Shown here: positions 1 through 5,150 of the stretch, in pieces
Position numbering within the stretch: the first letter of the stretch is position 1
How the letters are laid out: the number at the start of each line of letters is the position of its first letter
NCBI GenBank assembly: GCA_007126465.1
Contig: SLBE01000091.1
Coordinates: 1-7,625 of the forward strand
DNA: 7,625 bases
Reading direction: 5' to 3'
Origin: Syntrophomonadaceae bacterium
Lineage (GTDB): Bacteria > Bacillota > Dethiobacteria > DTU022
Position numbers and translations under genes: made by a program
The notes under the pieces: model-generated
Seen by the model: only the letters and a program-made list of their open reading frames with translations
Database searches by the model: none
Told to the model about the DNA's origin: nothing

Positions 1-122
1 AACCCGGAACTTTTGTCGAAGGTTTAAATAGGCTGTCAGAATTCATGATTGAACATGGTATTGAAGACAGGGAAGTAAATGTCGAAGAATGGGTAAATCT
101 AGAAGCTCTGCCACTTGATTAG
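1..122 (+). CDS. C-terminal fragment, possibly an ABC transporter solute-binding protein
   Basis: Only the last 39 codons are visible (reading frame from base 3, TAG at 120-122); the gene begins outside the window. The other two forward frames hit stops within the first 30 bases. The tail contains 'LNRLSEFMIEHGIED' followed by 'VNVEEWVNLEALPL'. This resembles the C-terminal helix and acidic tail of NitT/TauT (NMT1/SsuA-like) periplasmic binding proteins, where a '..FMxxxGLI....DV..L.' ending is common. A strong terminator begins 37 bases after the stop, which supports a genuine gene end. The family assignment is a weak inference from a short stretch; that this is coding is more secure than what it encodes. 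Confidence 0.45.
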   Translation, partial: PGTFVEGLNRLSEFMIEHGIEDREVNVEEWVNLEALPLD

Positions 123-158
123 AGAATAATTAAAATAACGCTTTACATGCTTCACAGG

Positions 159-192
159 AGCTACCCCGTTTAAAAGGGGTAGCTTCTTTTTT
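159..192 (+). terminator. Rho-independent terminator
   Basis: A perfect 9-bp stem, AGCTACCCC (159-167) with GGGGTAGCT (176-184), encloses an 8-base loop and is followed by a T-rich run (184-192). It terminates the plus-strand gene ending at 122. On the minus strand the hairpin has no T run after it, so it is unlikely to serve rarD efficiently. Confidence 0.9.
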
Positions 193-209
193 GTTTAACA
201 TGCAAAAGG

Positions 210-1145
210 TTATATTTCTTCATTATGCAAATCAGGACTGCCTATAGCCGTTTCGCGGAGGATGCCCAGGTTGGAAAGGGTAAAGATGGCCAGGCCGGCC
301 CAAATCAGGCAAAAACTGAGGAAGTGGTAGAGCGAAAAATACTCCCTGAATACTACAACCCCTAAAAAGAGATTAATTGAAGGTGCAATATACTGCAGAA
401 ATCCCATCATGGAGAAAGTAGTATTCTCAATACCTTTCGCGTATAGCAGCAGGGGGGTTGATGTAACAGCTCCCGTTCCGGCCAGCAGCAAAACCAGGCC
501 CCATCCTGAGCTGCCCATTGCTCCTGTTCCTGCGACTTCAAGGGATAATAAATAGAAGAGGGCGATCGGCGAAACTATCAATGTTTCCAGGGTCAAGCCG
601 GTAATGGGATGAACCATGATGATTTTTTTGATTAAACCATAGGTGGCAAAGGTCCCGGCCAGGGCCAGGGCAATCCAGGGGAACCTTGCATATTGTAAAG
701 CTACCAGCAGAACTCCGGCTGCCGCCAAAACCAGGGCTGTAATTTGCCATTTGCTCAACTTTTCTTTAAAGACTAAAACACCCAGTAAAACCACGACCAG
801 GGGGTTAATAAAGTAGCCCATGCTGGCTTCAATAACCTGATCGGTGTTTATAGCATAGATATAAACATACCAGTTGAGACTGATAATAATGCCGCACAAA
901 AACATTAAAAGCAGTTTACGCCTGTTTGCAGCAATGGCCACTATAGTTTTCCAGCCACCGGTTATGACAACTATTATAACCATAAAAACAAATGACCAGA
1001 ATATCCGGTGTCCGAGGACCTGGATATGCGGAACCGTCTCAACCAGTTTCCAGTAGAGCGGAAGCAGACCCCATAACACGTAGGAAGCGGTTCCATATAA
1101 TACTCCCAGCCTGTTCTGGTCAATGCTGTCAACAGATATTTTCAT
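210..1145 (-). CDS. rarD: RarD-type EamA/DMT-family permease
   Basis: This is a 311-residue integral membrane protein of the drug/metabolite transporter superfamily, RarD subgroup, a typical length for the group (E. coli RarD is about 296). The N-terminus 'GVLYGTASYVLWGLLPLYWKL' followed by 'VLGHRIFWSFVF' is the RarD signature. The rest consists of about ten hydrophobic segments in two EamA repeats, with the conserved 'ASMGYFINPLVVVLLGVLVFKEKLS'-type motif near residues 107-131 (only partly quoted). The ATG at 1145 has GGAG (1154-1157) eight bases upstream. The substrate of RarD is not firmly established; it was named for chloramphenicol-related phenotypes and the fold suggests metabolite export. 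It lies 111 bases downstream of DUF134 on the same strand, so it could be read through from that gene, but no functional link to the metallocluster genes is evident. Confidence 0.93.
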   Translation of the reverse strand: MKISVDSIDQNRLGVLYGTASYVLWGLLPLYWKLVETVPHIQVLGHRIFWSFVFMVIIVVITGGWKTIVAIAANRRKLLLMFLCGIIISLNWYVYIYAINTDQVIEASMGYFINPLVVVLLGVLVFKEKLSKWQITALVLAAAGVLLVALQYARFPWIALALAGTFATYGLIKKIIMVHPITGLTLETLIVSPIALFYLLSLEVAGTGAMGSSGWGLVLLLAGTGAVTSTPLLLYAKGIENTTFSMMGFLQYIAPSINLFLGVVVFREYFSLYHFLSFCLIWAGLAIFTLSNLGILRETAIGSPDLHNEEI

Positions 1146-1182
1146 TTATAATTCTCCATGTATAAAAAGTAACAAACCATAC

Positions 1183-1199
1183 AATAAGTATAGCTTATT
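1183..1199. promoter_or_regulatory. Dyad symmetry upstream of rarD, possible operator
   Basis: AATAAG (1183-1188) and CTTATT (1194-1199) form a perfect 6-bp inverted repeat around TATAG. On the minus strand the dyad covers TATACT (1187-1192), a possible -10 for rarD, although no convincing -35 lies 16-18 bases upstream. A second palindrome, AAGTA-AA-TACTT (1245-1256), sits just after the DUF134 stop codon. Either could bind a regulator; the assignment is tentative. Confidence 0.3.
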
Positions 1200-1256
1200 A
1201 CTTCCATCTTAAACTGGCAAGGGATTAATTGAAAAGTTTAAAGCAAGTAAATACTT

Positions 1257-1634
1257 CTATTCATCGCATTCGGGACATTCGTATGCTTCGCGGTTAGCGG
1301 CCCGCCTTCTCTGACGGCGGCAGCGCGGGCATGCCTGGTCACTGCTCAGGGCATAGGGACCACCATGGATGCGCAGGGCCTTCCCTTCAATTATAGCCCT
1401 GGTCAACTTTTCCCGGGCAGAAACCAGGATTCGCTGCAGGGTGCTCTGGGCTACACCCATCCTCTCCGCGCATTCGTGCTGTTCCAGTTTCTCGATATCT
1501 TTTAAACGCAGCGCTTCCACTTCATCAACGGTCAGCACCACTTCTTCGAGCAGCGGCATGGGGATGCCCGTAGGCTTAAAGTAGGTGTAGCGGGGCATTG
1601 AACTTACCCGGCGGGGCTTAAAAGGACGCGGCAT
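1257..1634 (-). CDS. DUF134 (UPF0251) family DNA-binding protein
   Basis: The 125-residue predicted transcription regulator opens with 'MPRPFKPRRV', the conserved start of the DUF134 family, and continues with the family's 'YFKPTGIP' segment. Residues about 34-80 ('LTVDEVEALRLKD...HECAERMGVAQSTLQRIL') form a sigma-70 region-4-like helix-turn-helix. The C-terminus carries two CxxC pairs (C102/C105 and C120/C123) separated by a very Arg-rich stretch, a probable zinc ribbon. The ATG has GAGGAG (1643-1648) eight bases upstream. The gene follows the MinD-type ATPases by 74 bases and has its own candidate promoter. DUF134 genes are commonly found beside NifX-fold and ferredoxin-MinD genes, so control of this cluster is the natural hypothesis. 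No DUF134 operator is known to me, so the target sites cannot be named. Confidence 0.9.
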   Translation of the reverse strand: MPRPFKPRRVSSMPRYTYFKPTGIPMPLLEEVVLTVDEVEALRLKDIEKLEQHECAERMGVAQSTLQRILVSAREKLTRAIIEGKALRIHGGPYALSSDQACPRCRRQRRRAANREAYECPECDE

Positions 1635-1673
1635 TTCTCAAACTCCTCTAAGTTTATTTAATTGGTTGCATTT

Positions 1674-1702
1674 ATTCTAACAAAAAAATAGTTATTAAAC
1701 AA
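1674..1702 (-). promoter_or_regulatory. Candidate sigma-A promoter for DUF134
   Basis: On the minus strand, TTGTTT (1697-1702) and TAGAAT (1674-1679, five of six consensus bases) are separated by exactly 17 bases that include a T-rich tract. This lies in the gap between the ATPase stop (1709) and the DUF134 ribosome binding site. It would allow DUF134, and perhaps rarD, to be transcribed apart from the upstream genes. The -35 match is only moderate (three of six). Confidence 0.4.
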
Positions 1703-1708
1703 TACCCT

Positions 1709-2566
1709 TTATGAACAATTCATTATATTCCAAACTTCGCTAATCTTTTCCACCAGCACACCATCTACATAGTCAACCACGGGGATCCCCTCAATCATGG
1801 CCTTGACGAAAGCCCGATCAAAAGGTATTTTTCCGGCCAGGGGCACATTTTCCCGCAGGCAGTATTCTTCTATTGTTTTTGATTGCTCTTCTGCCAGATC
1901 GTAGCGATTTATGCAAACAGATGCCTCTACTCCAAAGTGCCTGCAAACAGCAAGGATTCTTTCCAGGTCATGAATCCCGGATACTGTTGGCTCGGTTACG
2001 ATCAAAGCAGCATCCACCCCGGATAAGGCGGCGATAACCGGGCACCCTATTCCCGGGGGACCATCTATAATCAGGTAGTCCTTTTGTTCAGATTCCGCTA
2101 GTTGCTCCCCTTTATTACGGATGGTTGTAACCAGCTTGCCCGAATTTTCTTCTGCTATGCCCAGGCGGGCGTGAACCAGGCTGCCATACGGAGTTTGCGA
2201 GACAAACCATTTTCCTGAAAGCCTATCATTCATCGTGATTGCACCATGGGGACAGGCATGACTACAAAAGCCGCATCCTTCACAGGCCACCGGATCAATT
2301 GCATAATCACCGGATATTGCATCGAACCTGCAGAGCTCCAAACATAACCCGCAGTCCTCACAGCTATCAAGGTTAATTTCGGCAACTTTTGATGCCCAGA
2401 ATTCATGCGCTTCAAGCCGGACCGGTTTTGTAATCAGGCTTAGATTGGCCGCATCTACATCACCGTCTACAAGAACCGCTTTATCACCGGCAAGAGAAGC
2501 AAAGCAGCCGACAAGTGAAGTTTTTCCCGTTCCGCCCTTGCCGCTTATAACTGTAATCTTTTTCAC
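1709..2566 (-). CDS. MinD-superfamily ATPase with inserted 2[4Fe-4S] ferredoxin domain (second of pair)
   Basis: This is a cytoplasmic P-loop ATPase of the COG1149 type, 285 residues from the GTG at 2566. The deviant Walker A 'SGKGGTGKT' lies at residues 8-16. Two ferredoxin motifs follow: C69/C72/C75/C79 and C95/C98/C101/C105. A Walker B/switch segment 'LIIDGPPGIGCPV' comes near 165-177. The GTG start is preferred over a TTG seven codons upstream (2587) for two reasons. It overlaps the previous gene's TGA as GTGA (2563-2566), the usual sign of translational coupling, and it has an AAGGGG ribosome binding site ten bases upstream, whereas the TTG has none. Homologues act with NifX/ORP-fold proteins. 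The likely role is ATP-dependent loading, transfer or sensing of a metal cluster; the substrate is unknown. Confidence 0.92.
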   Translation of the reverse strand: MKKITVISGKGGTGKTSLVGCFASLAGDKAVLVDGDVDAANLSLITKPVRLEAHEFWASKVAEINLDSCEDCGLCLELCRFDAISGDYAIDPVACEGCGFCSHACPHGAITMNDRLSGKWFVSQTPYGSLVHARLGIAEENSGKLVTTIRNKGEQLAESEQKDYLIIDGPPGIGCPVIAALSGVDAALIVTEPTVSGIHDLERILAVCRHFGVEASVCINRYDLAEEQSKTIEEYCLRENVPLAGKIPFDRAFVKAMIEGIPVVDYVDGVLVEKISEVWNIMNCS

Positions 2567-3426
2567 TTTCGGACAGCCCCTTCCCAAACATTAATGATAT
2601 TGTTATATAATACCTTGAATAGAACTTTCCATTCGGAAAGATGCTTTACAGCGGGCTCACCGCAGGCATAATAACGGGCAGCTTCCAGGTTCCAGGGAAT
2701 TTTCTGCAGAACAGGCAAATTGTTTTTCGAACAATATGCTTCAACTTCATCATCACCGAGATCAGATCTGTTTATGACTACACCAGCCGAGATACCCAGT
2801 TTGGAAACCATTTGATAGGCCAAATCAAGATCATTTAAGCCAAATGGGGTTGGCTCCGTAACTAACAGACAAAAATCACAATCATTTACTGCTGCCACTA
2901 CCGGGCAGGATGTTCCCGGAGGGGCATCAATAATTGTCAGCGCTTCTGAATTAATCAAATTTTTAACTGCATTAATCAGCGGTGGCGACATGGCTTCACC
3001 GGGATTAAGAATACCATGGGCAAATGAAAGGCTGTTTACCATACCGCTTTCAACTATACCAATCGGACGATCATTTTCTGTTATCGCCTTTTCCGGGCAA
3101 AGGTAAGCACAGCTGCCACAGCCGTGGCAAAGCTCGGAAAGAATCATGACATTATCTTTTAATACGGCCAGCGCATTAAAAGCACATACCTCGGCACAAT
3201 ATCCACAAAAACTGCATTTGCTCAAATCTATTGAGGGTACCGGTATTCCGACACTTTGCTTGTGGGAAAATTCCGGTTTGAGAAACAGGTGGGCATTTGG
3301 CTCTTCAACATCACAATCAAGAAGTTGAACGGGTAAACCTTCTTTTATAAGGGTTAACGCCAAGTTTACCGCGATTGTAGTTTTACCGGTTCCGCCCTTA
3401 CCGCTGGCTATAGCCAGGTTTAACAT
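2563..3426 (-). CDS. MinD-superfamily ATPase with inserted 2[4Fe-4S] ferredoxin domain (first of pair)
   Basis: This paralogue of the following gene has 287 residues from the ATG at 3426. Walker A 'SGKGGTGKT' is at 8-16, followed by an 'LDCDVEEPN' segment near 36-44. Ferredoxin cysteines are C71/C74/C77/C81 and C100/C103/C106/C110, and the Walker B-like 'LTIIDAPPGTSCPV' lies near 163-176. The frame stays open to a TTG at 3465, but the ATG at 3426 has GAGGAG (3433-3438) six bases upstream and places the P-loop at the N-terminus as in the family; the upstream starts lack a good ribosome binding site. It is coupled to the next gene by a 4-base overlap. Two non-identical ferredoxin-MinD ATPases side by side suggest a heterodimer, as proposed for the paired ATPases of Desulfovibrio orp loci. 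Confidence 0.93.
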   Translation of the reverse strand: MLNLAIASGKGGTGKTTIAVNLALTLIKEGLPVQLLDCDVEEPNAHLFLKPEFSHKQSVGIPVPSIDLSKCSFCGYCAEVCAFNALAVLKDNVMILSELCHGCGSCAYLCPEKAITENDRPIGIVESGMVNSLSFAHGILNPGEAMSPPLINAVKNLINSEALTIIDAPPGTSCPVVAAVNDCDFCLLVTEPTPFGLNDLDLAYQMVSKLGISAGVVINRSDLGDDEVEAYCSKNNLPVLQKIPWNLEAARYYACGEPAVKHLSEWKVLFKVLYNNIINVWEGAVRK

Positions 3427-3493
3427 TTTTATCTCCTCAATTCCTGTAACCATTAAGTCTCTCAATACAAATTTTTCTGGCTTGGGGGAAAAT

Positions 3494-3565
3494 AGACCCC
3501 TCCCGGCCCAACTTTCGTCGTCACAACCAGGAACAGCCAGGCCGGGGAAAAGGGTAAAGTAGTCT
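3494..3565. other. Compact inverted-repeat structure in the leader of the ATPase pair
   Basis: Part of the 407-base gene-free stretch 3427-3833. AGAC (3494-3497), CCCT (3498-3501) and CCCGGCC (3502-3508) can pair with GTCT (3562-3565), AGGG (3551-3554) and GGCCGGG (3540-3546). The intervening bulges are GAAA and TAAAGTA on the right-hand side, and the stem encloses a loop of about 31 bases. A further GGGG/CCCC pairing is possible at its left edge (about 3484-3500). On the minus strand it lies 68-139 bases upstream of the first ATPase start, so it could be a 5' leader RNA. It matches no riboswitch class that I recognise, and it may instead belong to the adjacent repeat element. Confidence 0.45.
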
Positions 3566-3576
3566 AATTTGTAGCG

Positions 3577-3814
3577 GCTCAGCCTGCTTAATAAAACTAG
3601 AGCAAGCGTAAAGTGCAGGCATGGAAATGCCGGTGAAGCGAAGCCTGGAGCGGGCTGGTCGACAGGAAGTCGGCCATCGAGCGAGAGCTCTGGATGAGCT
3701 TATCGCGAGGGCAGCCCAGGCAAAAGGTTGAAGCTAAACCGGTGCAGTTCCAGCTTAAACGATCAGCGAGCGCAGTTTTATTTAGCAGGTATAGGCAATA
3801 GAATAGAGCTGAGC
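3577..3814. repeat. Structured repeat element with terminal inverted repeats
   Basis: The core is bounded by 16-base inverted repeats: CCTGCTTAATAAAACT (3583-3598) and AGTTTTATTTAGCAGG (3774-3789), 15 of 16 pairing. Further out, GCTCAGC (3577-3583) pairs with GCTGAGC (3808-3814). The interior forms a branched structure: hairpin GGCAT/ATGCC with a GGAA loop (3618-3631); a stem GCCT+GGGCTG (3643-3646, 3652-3657) with CAGCCC+AGGC (3712-3721); and within it the hairpins GTCGAC/GTCGGC (3658-3674) and GCGAGAGCTC/GAGCTT-A-TCGC (3681-3706). A reading frame crosses it on the minus strand, but it has only a TTG start, no ribosome binding site and no recognisable protein features. Part of the left side recurs at 6102-6135. 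It may be a non-autonomous mobile element (MITE or REP-like) or a structured RNA gene; the strand is unknown. Bases 3815-3833 add only a possible AGGCAA/TTGCCT pairing (3793-3827). Confidence 0.7.
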
Positions 3815-3833
3815 GTTTGCTTTGCCTGAACAA

Positions 3834-4133
3834 TTACTGCTGCTCCAGTTCTTCAAGCCTTTTTTCCATTTGTTCCAGTTCTGTCCTTAACATTTCTTTT
3901 TCTTCTTTCAAGTACGCCTTCTCTTCTTCCGGGCTAACAGCCGCTGGTCCATAGAAGGGGCCGGGCTCAGCCTGCCACATGCGGCGGAAGCCTCTACCGA
4001 AGCCTCTGCCCATGCCGCGGCCATATCCTCTCCTAAGCCATCCAGCTCTGCCCCGCCCGGCGCCACAGGGGCCAAAACCGCCACCTGTACCGGGACCCAT
4101 ACCGACAGGACCTGCTCCATCGTAACCTGGCAT
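3834..4133 (-). CDS. DUF5320-family Gly/Arg-rich coiled-coil protein
   Basis: This 99-residue soluble protein has two parts. Residues 1-55 are very rich in Gly and Arg, beginning 'MPGYDGAGPVGMGPGTGGG' and continuing with repeated RGxGRG units; the opening matches the DUF5320 pattern of 'GxGPxGxGPxTG'. Residues about 67-99 are almost entirely Glu/Lys/Leu/Gln with heptad spacing, a probable coiled coil. The ATG at 4133 has a perfect AGGAGGT (4141-4147) seven bases upstream. It lies 51 bases after a NifX-fold gene in the same orientation. DUF5320 proteins are frequent neighbours of NifX-fold and ferredoxin-MinD genes; their function is not known. The coiled coil suggests self-association or a scaffold role, and the basic Gly/Arg part could bind nucleic acid or a protein partner, but both are guesses. 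Confidence 0.88.
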   Translation of the reverse strand: MPGYDGAGPVGMGPGTGGGFGPCGAGRGRAGWLRRGYGRGMGRGFGRGFRRMWQAEPGPFYGPAAVSPEEEKAYLKEEKEMLRTELEQMEKRLEELEQQ

Positions 4134-4184
4134 TAGAAATACCTCCTTTCCTGTTTAGCATTCCATAATCATTTAGAAGTTTCT

Positions 4185-4538
4185 TTAACTACACCCATGG
4201 TTGCCATGAGGGTGCTCGCAGGCGCTTGGGCCTGATTTTAATTCCCCGGATAAATATGCTTCGATAACATCTCTAACCGGACCGGTAACGCCTGTATAAG
4301 TTTCTATACTATGGTCATCAAACAATGACTGTGCTCGTGGTCCCATCCCTCCGGCAATGATGCATTTGACGCCTTTTTCTGCAAGATAGCCCGGTAAAAA
4401 GCCGGGTTCATGACCGGGATTCTGAATAGTTTGCTCCTCAGCTATGTTGTTTTCTGCTAACTTAAAGAGAGTGTACTCAGGACAGCGGCCAAAGTGCTGC
4501 GCTACCATATTATTTTCTGTTGCTACGGCTATAATCAT
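4185..4538 (-). CDS. NifX/NifB-fold metallocluster-binding protein with His/Cys tail
   Basis: This 117-residue member of the dinitrogenase iron-molybdenum cofactor family (Pfam NifX/NifB C-terminal fold) has 'AVATENNMVAQHFGRCPEY' at residues 4-22, the central 'CIIAGGMGPRAQSLF' and the terminal 'TGVTGPVRDVIEAYLSGEL'. Relatives bind FeMo-co precursors (NifX, NafY) or a Mo/Cu sulphide cluster (ORP). The last ten or so residues, ACEHPHGNHGC, add three His and two Cys beyond the usual fold end, an apparent extra metal site. The ATG at 4538 has AGGAGGT (4547-4553) eight bases upstream, and this site abuts the stop of the preceding gene (4554-4556), so translation is probably coupled. No nif structural genes are visible, so a nitrogenase role is not implied. 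Confidence 0.92.
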   Translation of the reverse strand: MIIAVATENNMVAQHFGRCPEYTLFKLAENNIAEEQTIQNPGHEPGFLPGYLAEKGVKCIIAGGMGPRAQSLFDDHSIETYTGVTGPVRDVIEAYLSGELKSGPSACEHPHGNHGCS

Positions 4539-4553
4539 ATTAACTTACCTCCT

Positions 4554-4925
4554 TTATTTACGCATACCTGAATGTGACGATACTGTCGCTTCAGATACCA
4601 GTTTTAAACTACCTTCCAGGAATTTCTCCAGGGTATCTTCAACAGTGCCGGTTACGCCGCTATAAACTTTAATATTTGCCGCCCTTAGAGCTTCAACAGC
4701 ATTGGGACCGACATTGCCAAGGACAACTGCCTCTATATCCCGCCCGGCCAGCAGCTGGGCGGCCTGAGGGCCTGCTCCTCCGGCGGCTTCAGCATTTTCA
4801 TTACTAAGCGATTCAACTACTCCCTTGTTTTTAGTGTCAACCACCACAAAGAAAGGACATCGTCCAAAGCGCTGATCTACCTCGGCCTTTAACCCTTCAC
4901 CTTTAGCACAAACTGCCAGTTTCAT
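4554..4925 (-). CDS. NifX/NifB-fold metallocluster-binding protein (first gene of cluster)
   Basis: This 123-residue protein has the same fold as its downstream neighbour: 'MKLAVCAKGEGLKAEVDQRF' followed by 'GRCPFF' (residues 1-26), then 'VVLGNVGPNAVEALRAANI' and 'YSGVTGTVEDTLEKFLEG'. It keeps the RFGRCP motif but lacks the His/Cys tail of the second copy, so the two are diverged paralogues, not a recent duplication. The ATG at 4925 has AGGAGGT (4934-4940) eight bases upstream. It is the first gene after the strong minus-strand promoter at 5028-5056 and probably heads the operon. The likely role is binding or carrying an iron-sulphur or Mo-containing cluster in the cytoplasm; the ligand is unknown. 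Confidence 0.92.
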   Translation of the reverse strand: MKLAVCAKGEGLKAEVDQRFGRCPFFVVVDTKNKGVVESLSNENAEAAGGAGPQAAQLLAGRDIEAVVLGNVGPNAVEALRAANIKVYSGVTGTVEDTLEKFLEGSLKLVSEATVSSHSGMRK

Positions 4926-5027
4926 TATTTTTCACCTCCTGCCTTGTTAGCCTTTCTGCAGCTTTCCATCTCTTAACCTCCATTTAGTAACTACTGGTTT
5001 TAATATATTGGGTATATATCTATTATC

Positions 5028-5056
5028 ATTATAAACCTGTTACGGGTATTAATCAA
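5028..5056 (-). promoter_or_regulatory. Sigma-A-type promoter of the NifX-fold/MinD cluster
   Basis: On the minus strand, TTGATT (5051-5056) and a perfect TATAAT (5028-5033) are separated by 17 bases. The start of transcription would fall near 5020, leaving a leader of about 95 bases before the first ATG. An inverted repeat, ATATA-TTGGG-TATAT (5003-5017), lies just downstream of that point, where a repressor could act. Confidence 0.65.
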
Positions 5057-5082
5057 TAACATTTATAAAAATTTAACCCATC

Positions 5083-5111
5083 ATGAAAAAGCAAATCAGA
5101 TCATGTAGAAT
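5083..5111 (+). promoter_or_regulatory. Candidate promoter of the radical SAM gene
   Basis: ATGAAA (5083-5088, four of six) and TAGAAT (5106-5111, five of six) with a 17-base spacer face the radical SAM gene. It is divergent from, and about 30 bases away from, the minus-strand promoter, so one bound regulator could influence both. Confidence 0.4.
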
Positions 5112-5135
5112 ATGGTATGTAGTTAATAATATAAA

Positions 5136-5149
5136 AAGGCAGGTGCCTT
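5136..5149 (+). promoter_or_regulatory. Ribosome binding site embedded in a short dyad
   Basis: AAGGCA-GG-TGCCTT is an almost perfect 14-base palindrome that contains the apparent ribosome binding site (AGGTG, 5141-5145), five bases before the ATG at 5151. The two-base centre is too tight for an ordinary RNA hairpin, so a protein-binding dyad is more plausible, or chance. Confidence 0.3.
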
Positions 5150-5150
5150 A

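Noticed and set aside
1709..3426. MinD cell-division site-selection proteins
   Set aside because: Both carry eight ferredoxin cysteines in an inserted domain, and no MinC or MinE is nearby. They are COG1149-type ATPases, not canonical MinD.
3494..3565. Known riboswitch (Moco, c-di-GMP, fluoride, SAM or ZTP class)
   Set aside because: I could not match the conserved core of any of these by eye, so it is reported only as an unassigned structure.
3597..3833. Minus-strand 78-residue open frame through the repeat element
   Set aside because: It has only a TTG start, directly next to the DUF5320 stop, with no ribosome binding site and no recognisable domain. The DNA is explained by inverted repeats.
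4185..4925. Nitrogenase or FeMo-cofactor gene cluster
   Set aside because: NifX-fold proteins are widespread outside nitrogen fixation, and no nifH, nifD, nifK, nifE or nifN is present in the window.
4903..4983. 26-codon open frame in the leader of the first NifX-fold gene (minus strand)
   Set aside because: No ribosome binding site precedes its ATG, and it overlaps the real start in another frame. Composition is unremarkable, so a leader peptide cannot be supported.
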